64,000 nt of DNA from Anaerolineaceae bacterium (GCA_020634165.1 JACKCF010000001.1:310001-374000), one strand, 5' to 3'; numbered from the stretch's first letter, positions 34,661 through 43,593 are shown. A program made the numbers and translations. The notes: generated from the letters alone by a model not told the origin.

Positions 34661-35116
34661 TTACTGTGGCATAGGCGTATCGTCCGGCTGGACGTCAGTT
34701 GCTTCCAGTGTGGGTTCTTCGACCGAGTGGGCCGTATGTGGGCTAATCTCAACAACTTTGCGGATCACCCGGATCAGCGCTTCTGGCGCAACTGGCAAGA
34801 CAAGCGCAGCCGATGCACCGATCTCGCGTGATCGATCATGAATATCGGAGCGGGCGGAACAGATGATGATGCGCGTTCTTGGGCTGACCGCTTTGATCTT
34901 TTCGGCGGCCTCATAACCATCGATGCCGGGCATCATGACATCCATAACGACTACATCGGGCTTTAGTGGGCCGCCTTCAGATACGGCGCTGTTGCCATCA
35001 TATGCGGCCCCGACGCATTCCATATCGTCCTGAATATTAATCATACGCTGCCAGAGCATACACATTGGCTTCTGGTCATTGACGACAAATACGCGGGTTT
35101 TAGCTGTGGTTGACAT
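34661..35116 (-). CDS. Degenerate receiver domain protein 1
   Basis: 151 residues from the ATG at 35116 (MSTTAKTRVFVVND). A response-regulator receiver fold fills residues 7-125 with no output domain. The phosphoacceptor Asp59 is present (VVVMDVMMPG), but two conserved sites differ: the acidic pair is Asn13-Asp14 instead of Asp-Asp, and the invariant Lys before the last Pro is Leu107 (ALVLPVAP). The Thr/Ser switch residue is Ser87. The tail (125-151) is acidic. The second receiver gene nearby has the same departures, so this looks like a paralogous pair. Loss of Lys usually blocks normal phospho-signalling. Confidence 0.85.
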   Translation of the reverse strand: MSTTAKTRVFVVNDQKPMCMLWQRMINIQDDMECVGAAYDGNSAVSEGGPLKPDVVVMDVMMPGIDGYEAAEKIKAVSPRTRIIICSARSDIHDRSREIGASAALVLPVAPEALIRVIRKVVEISPHTAHSVEEPTLEATDVQPDDTPMPQ

Positions 35117-35225
35117 AGGTTTAGGCCTCAACCTCAATTTTCGAGTCCATAGACTTACTTAATTGTATGACGCAATCGTCAACAATTCGTTAATTAATTA
35201 TTGAGGTTTTGGGCAAATGTCGATC

Positions 35226-35711
35226 TTATTGTGCAGAATTCGCTACTTCGCGGATAGTATCCAGCAGCTTATCGGGGGTAATCGGCATCAGCAGGTATTC
35301 GCTGGCACCGGCTTCATAGGCTTCATTCTGGGTATTGGTATAAGCAGAGTAGATGATGACCCTCACATCGGGCATTTCTGAAACGATGACGCGCGTAGCA
35401 TCGTAACCGTTATAACGCCCTGGCATCATCACATCCATCAGCACAATCTGTGGAACCTGCTGCCGTGCCAGTTCGATGGCATCTTCGCCATTAATGGCAA
35501 AGCCAACGCACAGCATGCCTTCAGCACGGTTGATGACGCGCTCCCACAACTGGCAGATGCTCTTATTATCATTGACCAGCATGACCGTAATCTGGTCAGT
35601 TGCATCAACAGCCTTGACTTCCTTGGTAGCAGCGTTCGGAAGTTTTGCCGTATCGGCATTGGCGGCGCTGGTATTTGCGATTGGCATGTTGGATGCGTTG
35701 TCTTCTGACAT
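35226..35711 (-). CDS. Degenerate receiver domain protein 2
   Basis: 161 residues from the ATG at 35711. A 40-residue Ala/Asn/Thr-rich N-terminal extension precedes the receiver fold (41-161). Asp93 (IVLMDVMMPG) is present; the acidic pair is Asn47-Asp48 and the invariant Lys is Met142 (EYLLMPITP). Ser122 occupies the switch position. It shares LWERVIN and CVGFAINGEDA with the LWQRMIN and CVGAAYDGNSA of receiver 1. The 109-base gap to receiver 1 suggests one transcript. No histidine kinase is adjacent; the nearest is at 39603. Confidence 0.85.
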   Translation of the reverse strand: MSEDNASNMPIANTSAANADTAKLPNAATKEVKAVDATDQITVMLVNDNKSICQLWERVINRAEGMLCVGFAINGEDAIELARQQVPQIVLMDVMMPGRYNGYDATRVIVSEMPDVRVIIYSAYTNTQNEAYEAGASEYLLMPITPDKLLDTIREVANSAQ

Positions 35712-35874
35712 GGGTGCTGCCTTTTGCAGGTATTGCATGAATGTAATGATGAGTATACGTATTCATAATGATACACAGGAAACACAAGTTCACAATAGAG
35801 GTCGACGTTTTTTTGCCTAGTATGACAAATCTTCATCCTGTGCAAGACCAGACAATCTTCGCTATATTAAAGGG

Positions 35875-35890
35875 ACGTACTTCGGTACGC
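35875..35890. repeat. Short hairpin (family A-like)
   Basis: CGTAC-TTCG-GTACG preceded by AGGGA, in the divergent gap between receiver 2 and the beta-propeller gene. It resembles the other palindromes but is shorter. Confidence 0.4.
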
Positions 35891-35972
35891 GGATAGCCTG
35901 GCTACTATCATTTTTTATGGTTTTTTGCTCTATAAAGAACATTGCTTAGTCCCCTAACCGCTGGTCATAACC

Positions 35973-37142
35973 TTGTTGAATACCCGTATCCGTCTTAATC
36001 GAAGTCTAAAATTACGATCCATGCTGTTGATGGGGCTGCTGCTGCTGTTGGGTGGCATTCTGTCGTTGCAGGCTCAATCGCCGGAGCTTCCGCGCTGCAT
36101 CGACCGCCCCGGAACAGTCACGCTTCCGCGCATCAATTACAATTACTACTGCCTGGAAACAATCACCCAGACCGAAGTCGGACGGCCTTTTGCCTATACC
36201 GCGCTTGCCTTTGCCCCGGATGGTACCCTCTACGCTACTCGACCGCTGCAAGGCCAGCTCATCGCCCTGACGGATGCCAATGGTGACGGCTTGCCAGAAT
36301 CCGAGCAGGTGCTTCTGGATGGCCTGACCACGCCCAATGCGCTCTACATGGCTGAGGATGGCCTGTATATCGCCGGCGGACCGCATATTTATCGTTATGC
36401 CGATAGCGAATTGAGCACTTTGGTCGATAATCTGCCTAATGGCACAGGCTATTGGACAGGCGGCATTGCGGTGCATGCGGACCACATCTATGTCGGCATT
36501 GCCGTCAACTGCGATAACTGCCAGCCTGATGCCGACCGAGGCGTCATCCTGAGTTATGCCCGCGATGGCAGCGACCGCCAGATAGTCGCGACTGGCCTGC
36601 ATCAACCGGTTGCCCTGACTGTATTCCAGGGCGAAATCTGGTTTACGGACATCATGCCGCCGGATGATCCGCACTATCCTCAGGATGAGATCAACCGCCT
36701 GATTATCGGTGCAGATTATGGTTATCCGGCTTGTTCCGGCGAATGCGAACCGCCTGTGATTCCGATACAGGCAGGTTATGCACCGCTGTCGCTGCTGGCT
36801 TATACAGGTGAGGCGTTTCCCAATCTGGAGGGGCAACTGCTGGCTTTGTTTGCAGGCGCGGAACGCACCGCTGCATTGCGCGGACCGGATTTGGTTGGCT
36901 TTAAGGTGCAGCCGGAGAGTATCATGGCTGAGGCGCTTTTTCCCTATGACCTGAGCGTCATCAAAGATGGGCCATTCATGATTGATAGGACCGGCGGATA
37001 TACCAATCCCGCGACCAACCTGCTTAATCAGCGTGGGGCCGGATTCTGGCCGTTTCGTCTATACGGAATGGCCATCAGCCCTGAAGGCTGGATTGTCTTT
37101 AGCGTCAGCGATGGTCGCCTGATGGCCCTGCGCACCAGGTAG
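35973..37142 (+). CDS. Secreted quinoprotein-glucose-dehydrogenase-like beta-propeller
   Basis: 389 residues. A TTG start at 35973 gives a normal signal peptide with a basic n-region (RIRLNRSLKLRS) before the hydrophobic core; the ATG at 36021 would lack it. The mature part is a six-bladed propeller like soluble PQQ glucose or sorbosone dehydrogenases (ALAFAPDGTLYATRPLQGQL, GLTTPNALYMAEDGLYIAGG, LHQPVALTVFQGEIWFTDIM, GADYGYPACSGECEPPVIPI). Whether the PQQ-binding residues are complete could not be judged by eye, so enzyme activity is unproven. Two Cys in PACSGECEP may form a disulphide. Confidence 0.75.
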   Translation: MLNTRIRLNRSLKLRSMLLMGLLLLLGGILSLQAQSPELPRCIDRPGTVTLPRINYNYYCLETITQTEVGRPFAYTALAFAPDGTLYATRPLQGQLIALTDANGDGLPESEQVLLDGLTTPNALYMAEDGLYIAGGPHIYRYADSELSTLVDNLPNGTGYWTGGIAVHADHIYVGIAVNCDNCQPDADRGVILSYARDGSDRQIVATGLHQPVALTVFQGEIWFTDIMPPDDPHYPQDEINRLIIGADYGYPACSGECEPPVIPIQAGYAPLSLLAYTGEAFPNLEGQLLALFAGAERTAALRGPDLVGFKVQPESIMAEALFPYDLSVIKDGPFMIDRTGGYTNPATNLLNQRGAGFWPFRLYGMAISPEGWIVFSVSDGRLMALRTR

Positions 37143-37206
37143 AAGACGGGTTTAATGCTACCGAGGATGCTATTTGACCATCATATCTGTAATATCAGAA
37201 CCTGAA

Positions 37207-37263
37207 GCAATCAGCGATTAGCGTTCAGCGATGGAATTTTGCTGATGGCTGACTGCTGAAAGC
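37207..37263. repeat. Imperfect inverted repeat
   Basis: Two 23-base arms (37207-37229 and 37241-37263) built from CAGC/GCTG steps match at 16 of 23 positions with an 11-base loop. Intergenic, upstream of the histidine phosphatase gene. Confidence 0.5.
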
Positions 37264-37431
37264 CCTGTGGCCTTAAATGCCTTTCGTTCAGAATCGATTG
37301 CTAATGTAAATTGAGTCCAATTTCAGCAAAGTTACAGGTGAGTGTGTTCTCACATAGGTATAATGCGCTTTATATACAATTATGCGACCCATGTGCTATC
37401 ATTTTGGATAAACAAGGAACGTTCATCACAC

Positions 37432-38079
37432 ATGACACAACTGCTTCTCATCCGTCACGCGGTCAATGATTTTGTGAAAACAGGCAAGCTGGCTGGCTGG
37501 ACCCCTGGCGTTCATTTGAACGAAGAAGGACAGGCCCAGGCCGCCGCACTTGGCGAACGTCTGGCGGATGCTAAATTGGCTCATATTTATGCCAGCCCCC
37601 TGGAACGCACGATGGAAACGGCCCAGGCTATTGTTGAACATCATCCCAAGCTGGAAGTTGAGCAGCACCTGGGTATTGGTGAAGTGCGCTATGGTGAGTG
37701 GGAAGGCATGCGCATTGCTGATCTGCGCAGCCGCAAGATGTGGCAGGTGGTGCAGGAATACCCGTCACGGGCATATTTCCCTGGTGGTGAAGCCATGCGC
37801 GACGTCCAGACGCGCGTCGTCAACGCCCTGGAAACCATCGTGGAAAAGCATCGTGGCCAAACGGTAGCCCTGGTTTTCCATGCGGACCTGATCAAAATGG
37901 CGGTGGCGCATTATCTTGGCGTCCACCTGGATAATTTCCAGCGAATCGTCATTTCACCTGCGTCGATCTCTACGATCTCTCTGGGCCATAGTCGGCCATA
38001 TGTGGAAACTGTCAATGACACAGCCCACATTCAGGCGATGAAGCGGCAGAAAGGGCAGGTTAACCATGCCAAAAACTGA
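37432..38079 (+). CDS. Histidine phosphatase, MSMEG_4193-type
   Basis: 215 residues from the ATG at 37432. Phosphoglycerate-mutase-like fold with the catalytic LLIRHAVND (His near residue 9), SPLERTMETAQ, a general-acid segment in IGEVRYGEWEGM, and second His in LVFHADLIKMAV. The typical RHG of the family is RHA here. Family members beside DUF3090 and SCO1664-type genes are called probable phosphomutases, with no proven substrate. The gene overlaps the DUF3090 start by 14 bases, so the three genes form a tight operon. Confidence 0.9.
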   Translation: MTQLLLIRHAVNDFVKTGKLAGWTPGVHLNEEGQAQAAALGERLADAKLAHIYASPLERTMETAQAIVEHHPKLEVEQHLGIGEVRYGEWEGMRIADLRSRKMWQVVQEYPSRAYFPGGEAMRDVQTRVVNALETIVEKHRGQTVALVFHADLIKMAVAHYLGVHLDNFQRIVISPASISTISLGHSRPYVETVNDTAHIQAMKRQKGQVNHAKN

Positions 38080-38563
38080 ACTCGAACTGCGTCCAGTCGA
38101 TTTCATCACTGTTGGGACCATTGGCCCTAAAGGGCAGCGTGTGTTCCATTTGCAGGCTGGCAGCGATAATCAGATTGTTTCATTCATCATTGAAAAAGAG
38201 CAGGCCTGGGCGCTGGCATCGGCCATAGAAGAATTCCTCGACGATCTCGATGAGCGCGATAACACCCTCACCACGGTCGAAATGGCCGCGCTCGATATGG
38301 ACCTGCGCGAACCCATCCAGCCCATTTTCCGGGTGGCCCAGATGGGACTGGCCTATGACGAAGAAGAAAGCTCGGTAGTCCTCGTTGCCCAGGAATTTAC
38401 AGGTTCCGAAGAAGACGAGGAAGAGGACGAAGATGCGGGCGTCGTGCGCATGTGGTGTACCCGTGAGCAGATGCGCGCCCTGAGTATGCAGGCCATGGAC
38501 ATGGTCGAATCTGGTCGGCCAAGCCCCAAACAAAATGGTCGCATTCTCTACTACTGGACCTGA
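38066..38563 (+). CDS. DUF3090 family protein
   Basis: 165 residues, near the usual length for this family. It begins with LRPVDFITVGTIGPKGQRVF and a strand HLQAGSDNQIVSFIIEKEQA, both characteristic, then a helix (WALASAIEEFLDDLDE). A C-terminal beta part includes FRVAQMGLAYDEEES and MWCTREQMRALSMQA, with an acidic stretch EEDEEEDED between. The family has no known biochemical activity, and its members nearly always sit between the phosphatase and the kinase-like gene, as here. Cytoplasmic; no signal or TM. Confidence 0.92.
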   Translation: MPKTELELRPVDFITVGTIGPKGQRVFHLQAGSDNQIVSFIIEKEQAWALASAIEEFLDDLDERDNTLTTVEMAALDMDLREPIQPIFRVAQMGLAYDEEESSVVLVAQEFTGSEEDEEEDEDAGVVRMWCTREQMRALSMQAMDMVESGRPSPKQNGRILYYWT

Positions 38564-38655
38564 ACCAGCATGAGCCAGTCGCCATGCACCCGTTGGCATC
38601 GCATGGCGCGGCTACAACAATTGGAACTGTCCACACAGGTGTGGGAGTTAGCACC

Positions 38656-39423
38656 ATGACCCGTTGCATACACACTGCCAGCAGCCTGGAAGACCCCCTA
38701 TCGATTCCCTATGATGAAGTTGTTGACGCCCTGACCTATGGCGACATCAATGAAGAAATTGGCCTGATGCGGATGGGGTCCAACTACACATTCCTCGTTC
38801 GGGTGCGCTATGAGGAAAAAACCCTCCTGGGTGTCTACAAACCGCGCCTGGGGGAGCGCCCCCTCTGGGACTTCCCGGAAGGTACCCTTTGCCAGCGAGA
38901 AGCCGCTGCTTCGCTGGTGGCGGATGCCCTGGAATGGCCCATTGTGCCGCCGACGGTCATGCGCCAGGGCACTCGTGGTGAAGGCTCATTGCAGGCTTTC
39001 ATCGACCACGACCCGGAACGCCACTACTTTACATTTCAGGTTCATCACGATGAGCAGCTCAAACGAATGGCGGCTTTCGATGCCATCGTCAATAATGCGG
39101 ATCGCAAGGGTGGTCACTGTCTGCTCGATGCCGACGACCACATCTGGGGCATCGATCATGGGCTGTGCTTCCACGCGATGGAAAAACTGCGCACCGTCAT
39201 CTGGGATTTTGCTGGCCAGCCCATTTCAGAGAATATCCTCAGCGACCTGCAAAAATTCAACGACCTGCTGGAAAACGATCAGGACCTTTTTCTGATACGC
39301 CTCAATCGCCTGATTGCTCCATACGAGGTTAAGGCGCTAAAAACGCGCGTCACACAACTGCTGGAGTCGCAGACGTTCCCGATGCCCGGCCCAGGCCCTA
39401 ATCGCCCTTGGCCAGCCATTTAA
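38656..39423 (+). CDS. SCO1664-type PI3/PI4-kinase-like protein
   Basis: 255 residues from the ATG at 38656, which has GGGAG eight bases upstream; an in-frame ATG at 38584 would add 24 residues of unlikely composition. The fold resembles PI3/PI4 kinases: MRMGSNYTFLVRV (glycine-loop-like), LGVYKPRLGERPLWDF with the probable ATP-binding Lys, catalytic-loop AFDAIVNNADRKGGHCLLDA, and metal-site WGIDHGLCFH. The substrate, lipid or protein, is unknown. It ends the three-gene operon; a small-molecule phosphate cycle with the upstream phosphatase is an attractive but untested idea. Confidence 0.9.
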   Translation: MTRCIHTASSLEDPLSIPYDEVVDALTYGDINEEIGLMRMGSNYTFLVRVRYEEKTLLGVYKPRLGERPLWDFPEGTLCQREAAASLVADALEWPIVPPTVMRQGTRGEGSLQAFIDHDPERHYFTFQVHHDEQLKRMAAFDAIVNNADRKGGHCLLDADDHIWGIDHGLCFHAMEKLRTVIWDFAGQPISENILSDLQKFNDLLENDQDLFLIRLNRLIAPYEVKALKTRVTQLLESQTFPMPGPGPNRPWPAI

Positions 39424-39602
39424 TTATTCTTATCTCATAACGCTACATTACAACATTGGAACAAGGTATTCTTGCGTTTACCTCCATTTTTGCTTGCCTC
39501 AAAGGCGAATATGCTTTATATTTCGTAATTGAAAGTAGCGATACATTGTGATTAAAAATAGCAAACAATGCTTCGTTATAGAAAACGCAATATAAAGGTA
39601 AT

Positions 39603-41531
39603 ATGGTGGCGTGGGGACATCTACCATACGGGCTTACCCGTAAACTGAAGCCTAGCTGGGTGAATCCGGTTGAGAGGTTAAAAGCCGTAAAGCTCATGGC
39701 ACAAGATGCACGGGACTCCGAGGATTTCTTAGAGCGTATTATGTTCGTTGCCGGGTGGTCAACCAGACGGCGATGGCGTGCTGCTCTGTTGGCTCTTGCT
39801 GCCTTTGTTGTCATTTCCACGGTTAGTTATGCGTTTGGCTTCCCTCAGACAGTAGCCCTCTTTCTTGCTGTGACCTATCTGCTGGCGACCTGCGGTCTGG
39901 TCGGTTTACCTGGTGCCTGGTTGCTGGGTATCCTGGCATTCCTCACTCTGGCTATCAATAGCATACTGCTCTACAGCGATGTTTACGGCGAAGTCCACGT
40001 TCATAATGCGGCTGGCCTGTATACGAATACATTTTCGGCAGCCATCATTCTGTCGCAATTCGTGGTGGTGATGATCGTCAGTACGGCTGTTGGTGCGGTT
40101 GGTATGCTGCTCATGCGTACCCATCAGGAGGTTGTCGCGCGTCGTCATACAGAGGCCCGCTATCGTTTGTTAGTGGAAGAAACCAGCGATGTGGCCTACA
40201 TTTCTGATCTGAACGGGCACTTTACCTATGTCAGCCCTTCCGCGACCAAGCTAACGGGCTACAAGCGTGAGCAGCTTGTTGGGATGCACTACCTGGAACT
40301 GGTCGTACCAGAATGGCAAGAGGCGACGCTGGCCTTCTACAAAGAGCAGTTCCACAGCGGCTTACCTGAGACAATATTCTTGTTCCCGATCATTTGCGCA
40401 GATGGTGATAGACGCTGGGTAGAGCAAACCGTTGTCCTTGAGACCGATAACGATAAAGTCAGTGGATTCCATGCACTGGTGCGCGATGTGACGGACCGCA
40501 AGCGTGTAGAAGACGAACTACAGTCTGCCCGTGACAAAGCTGTACGGGCTTCGCGCTTCAAGTCGCAATTGTTGGCGAATGTTTCCCACGATTTGCGCAT
40601 ACCTCTTTCTTCAATCATGCTCATCGCCGAGATGCTGCAAAAAGGCTATTACGGCGATGTATCCGAGGAGCAGGAAGAACGCCTGCAAATCATCCGTGAT
40701 AGTGGCGCCATGCTTCAGCTTCTTATTAAAAACCTGCTTGATGAAGCGCAGTTAGAAGCGGGCAAGCTCGAACTGAAGATGCAGCCCTTTCCACCGGAAT
40801 ATTTCCTCAATATCACATCAGTGCTCAAGCCTTTGGTGGAACAGCGTGGCCTGCGCTGGGAAGAAGACCTTGCCGATAACCTGCCGTCTGTCCTCTACGG
40901 TGATGTTGACCGCCTGAAGCAGATTTTGTCCAATCTCGTGACCAATGCCGCAAAGTTTACGCGCAAAGGCAAGGTCAAATTACGGGTATTCCAACCTGAT
41001 AACGCTCGCTGGACCTTTGAAGTGAGCGATACGGGCAAAGGAATCGCCCAGAATGTGTTGTCCCATGTTTTTGAACCCTTCTGGCAGGAAGATGGTTCAA
41101 TCACACGTGGGGAGCAGACCGGTATTGGCTTGGGGCTGTCCATCGTCAAACAGCTAACAACCTGTATGGATGGCAGCATCACCGTCGATAGCATCGAAGG
41201 CGAAGGAACAACCTTTACGGCCACATTCCCCATACCGGACGCTTATCGTCAGCAAAAGACGGAGGAACAGGTCGCAGAGCCTTTTGTTGAGGCCGATGCT
41301 GAGATCACACAGACCAGCAAACCAACGCTGCCCATCCCTGATGAAGCTGATGCAGAATTGCTCGAAGAAGGTGGGCGTGAACCGTTGAATCAATCAACTG
41401 ATGGTATTGTGTCGTCAGAAACCGAGGAAAGCACTGCGGCTAAATCGTCTGCTGAGGTATCTAGTGGAGATGCTGATGAGGAACCGACACAGCCGCCCAC
41501 ATCAGATGACGAAAAATCCCAAAACGCCTGA
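39603..41531 (+). CDS. Membrane PAS sensor histidine kinase
   Basis: 642 residues (Met32, MAQDARDSEDFLERIM, is an alternative start). Four or five TM helices occupy about 60-185. A PAS domain follows (about 190-310; YRLLVEETSDVAYISDLNGH ... DVTDRKRVEDEL). The HisKA H-box is NVSHDLRIPLSS with His329; HATPase motifs are ILSNLVTNAAKFT (N-box), VSDTGKGI (G1) and GIGLGLSIVKQL (G2). The last 95 residues after the ATPase are acidic and Ser/Thr/Glu-rich, an unusual tail. No response regulator is adjacent; the receivers at 34.7-35.7 kb lack the usual Lys. Confidence 0.92.
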   Translation: MVAWGHLPYGLTRKLKPSWVNPVERLKAVKLMAQDARDSEDFLERIMFVAGWSTRRRWRAALLALAAFVVISTVSYAFGFPQTVALFLAVTYLLATCGLVGLPGAWLLGILAFLTLAINSILLYSDVYGEVHVHNAAGLYTNTFSAAIILSQFVVVMIVSTAVGAVGMLLMRTHQEVVARRHTEARYRLLVEETSDVAYISDLNGHFTYVSPSATKLTGYKREQLVGMHYLELVVPEWQEATLAFYKEQFHSGLPETIFLFPIICADGDRRWVEQTVVLETDNDKVSGFHALVRDVTDRKRVEDELQSARDKAVRASRFKSQLLANVSHDLRIPLSSIMLIAEMLQKGYYGDVSEEQEERLQIIRDSGAMLQLLIKNLLDEAQLEAGKLELKMQPFPPEYFLNITSVLKPLVEQRGLRWEEDLADNLPSVLYGDVDRLKQILSNLVTNAAKFTRKGKVKLRVFQPDNARWTFEVSDTGKGIAQNVLSHVFEPFWQEDGSITRGEQTGIGLGLSIVKQLTTCMDGSITVDSIEGEGTTFTATFPIPDAYRQQKTEEQVAEPFVEADAEITQTSKPTLPIPDEADAELLEEGGREPLNQSTDGIVSSETEESTAAKSSAEVSSGDADEEPTQPPTSDDEKSQNA

Positions 41532-41536
41532 TAGAG

Positions 41537-42307
41537 CTATGCGTCCGGCTTATGGGCGATGATGAGCGTCATGAAGTTGAACAGCCAGGGTGCGAACCGT
41601 TTTGCCGAGCGTCCCAGGTTATCGGCCAGCGTGCTGGTCTTGTAATACCCCTCTGCCTGGAACGGCCCACCAAGTCCCCAGAACGTATAGGAATGGCTCG
41701 TCGGGATGGCCTCGGCTAGCTTGAAACCAGTTTTTTCCACATTAGCGACCAGATCATGGCGATTGTAGGTGCTCTCGTAAAAATCCTCATCGATGAGCTG
41801 TTTGCCACTCAACTGCCGCTTGAATTGTGCCAGCCGCCACACCAGATTCGGATAAGGAATCGTCAGGATGAGCACCCCACCTGGCATCAGAATGCGATAG
41901 GCTTCTCGTAACCCAGGCTGCAAGCCATGTTCAAAATGTTCCAGCACCCCGAACGACAGATAGCCCGCGAGGCTGTTTTCCGCAAAGGGCAGCTTGTGAA
42001 TATCTCCGGCAACCAAAGGCAGGCTCGGCTCATAGTCCTGCGAGATATGCAGGGCATTTTCGGCATAATCCAGGCCGAGCACATTATAACCTTGCTCCCT
42101 CAGCCAGATGACCACCGCACTCAGGCCACTGCCTGCTTCCAGTATCGGCTTCTGGCGGTCGAGATAAGGCAAATACGCCTGAATAGTCTCCTGCGCCCGC
42201 TCGGAACGCACTGTTTCCAGTTCAACCTGAACATTGGCCTCGTCCCAGATCGTTTCCCAGGCGTGGCGTGTGCTGTCATAACGATTCGCTGTGGATTCTT
42301 CAGGCAT
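41537..42307 (-). CDS. Class I SAM-dependent methyltransferase
   Basis: 256 residues. SAM-binding motif I is KPILEAGSGLSAVVIWL (about 53-69), then VLGLDYAENALHISQD, LVAGDIHKLPFAENSL and LSFGVLEHFEHGLQPGL (about 115-131), followed by RILMPGGVLILTIPYP. A hydrophobic C-terminal helix (FAPWLFNFMTLIIAHK) suggests membrane proximity. The type is UbiE/SmtA-like; the substrate is unknown. Only five bases separate its stop from the histidine kinase stop, with no terminator between the convergent genes. Confidence 0.87.
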   Translation of the reverse strand: MPEESTANRYDSTRHAWETIWDEANVQVELETVRSERAQETIQAYLPYLDRQKPILEAGSGLSAVVIWLREQGYNVLGLDYAENALHISQDYEPSLPLVAGDIHKLPFAENSLAGYLSFGVLEHFEHGLQPGLREAYRILMPGGVLILTIPYPNLVWRLAQFKRQLSGKQLIDEDFYESTYNRHDLVANVEKTGFKLAEAIPTSHSYTFWGLGGPFQAEGYYKTSTLADNLGRSAKRFAPWLFNFMTLIIAHKPDA

Positions 42308-42387
42308 AGTCTGGCTTCACTCAGATGATATATTTCGTAGGGGCATCATGTTGCGCCCTGTTTTTGTAACAACAGGTTGTGTCGTAG

Positions 42388-42407
42388 GGACGCAGCATGC
42401 TGCGTCC
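42388..42407. repeat. Perfect 20-base palindrome (family A)
   Basis: GGACGCAGCATGCTGCGTCC, preceded by GTAG. A decayed relative lies 45 bases upstream at about 42338-42359. Both are in the divergent gap before the aldolase-like gene. Confidence 0.8.
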
Positions 42408-42499
42408 GCGTGCGGTAGTGTAGCCGTGTGCTGTGCGCTTGAGTAGGTTGGATGTATCATAGGCGTCTGCACGGTTACTACACGAAGGAAGATCATTCC

Positions 42500-43558
42500 A
42501 TGCCCGACCCACAGACCATACATGACCTGGAAACGCCCAGCGTCCTCATCGACCTGGACGTGATGGAGCGCAATATTGCTACGATGCAGGCCAGATGCGA
42601 TGCGCTTGGTTTGCAGTTCCGGCCACACATCAAGACGCACAAACTGCCGGAAATCGCGCATATGCAGCTTGACGCGGGTGCTGTTGGTATCGCCTGCCAA
42701 AAAGTTAGCGAAGCCGAAGTCTTTGCCGATGCTGGCATCACCGATATCCAGCTTCCGTACAACATTGTCGGCGAGAAGAAGACGGCGCGGTTGGCCCAAC
42801 TGGCGAAACGGGCCAGGGTCACTGTCACGGTTGATAGCAAAGCCACCGTCGATGGGCTGGCGAAAGCCATGCAGCAGGCCGGGGCAACCCTCAACGTGAT
42901 GGTCGAAATCGTCAGCATGGAACGGCGTACGGGCAGCACCACGCCGGAAGATGTGCTTGAACTGGCCCAGCACATCATCGCCCAGAACAACCTCAACTTT
43001 GTCGGCGTGATGATCTATCCGAGTATTGCCGCAGTTCGGCCCCGTTTGCAGGCAGTACTCAAGCTGCTGGCTGATAACGACATCCCGGTGCAGATGGTCA
43101 GCGGCGGCGGCTTAGGCTCGATCTTGGAAGCGGATCAATTACCGGAACTAACCGAACTGCGCATCGGAACCTATGTGTTCAATGATTGGGGCAGCGTCGA
43201 TAAGGGTTGGGCCAATCTTGAAGATTGTGCCATGCGCGTCCGTGTGACGGTCGTCAGCGCCAATGAAAAAGACCGCGTGATTCTGGATAGCGGTAGCAAG
43301 ACGCTCTCGTCGGATAATCGCAATGGGCTGTATGGTTACATCGAGGAATATCCGCAGGCGCGCATCCACCGTCTGAACGAAGAACACGCCTATACTGATT
43401 TTTCTGCATGTGAAGGTATGCCCCAGGTCGGCGATATCCTGCACATCATTCCAGCGCACACCTGCGTCGTGACCAACCTGCATAATCAAATCTATGGCGT
43501 TCGTGGCGAAACTATCGAGAAAATCTGGCCCGTCGCTGCGCGTGGTTTGGTTTGGTAG
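42500..43558 (+). CDS. D-threonine aldolase / D-serine dehydratase-like PLP enzyme
   Basis: 352 residues from the ATG at 42500, with GAAGGAAG about 10-15 bases upstream. A fold-type III PLP enzyme: alanine-racemase-like barrel beginning LETPSVLIDLDVMERNIATM, PLP lysine Lys45 in RPHIKTHK, and phosphate-binding SGGGLGSI near 197. The C-terminal beta domain ends in IIPAHTCVVTN, matching the His-x-Cys metal site of D-serine dehydratase/D-threonine aldolase. It would cleave or dehydrate a D-3-hydroxy amino acid. D-threonine aldolase and DSD1 cannot be separated by eye. Confidence 0.9.
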   Translation: MPDPQTIHDLETPSVLIDLDVMERNIATMQARCDALGLQFRPHIKTHKLPEIAHMQLDAGAVGIACQKVSEAEVFADAGITDIQLPYNIVGEKKTARLAQLAKRARVTVTVDSKATVDGLAKAMQQAGATLNVMVEIVSMERRTGSTTPEDVLELAQHIIAQNNLNFVGVMIYPSIAAVRPRLQAVLKLLADNDIPVQMVSGGGLGSILEADQLPELTELRIGTYVFNDWGSVDKGWANLEDCAMRVRVTVVSANEKDRVILDSGSKTLSSDNRNGLYGYIEEYPQARIHRLNEEHAYTDFSACEGMPQVGDILHIIPAHTCVVTNLHNQIYGVRGETIEKIWPVAARGLVW

Positions 43559-43573
43559 ATTCCATTATTTTAG

Positions 43574-43593
43574 GGGCGCGACTTGTCGCGCCC
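43574..43593. repeat. Palindromic repeat (family A)
   Basis: Perfect eight-base stem GGGCGCGA / TCGCGCCC with loop CTTG, 16 bases past the aldolase stop. It may also act as a terminator, though the T-run is weak. Confidence 0.7.
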
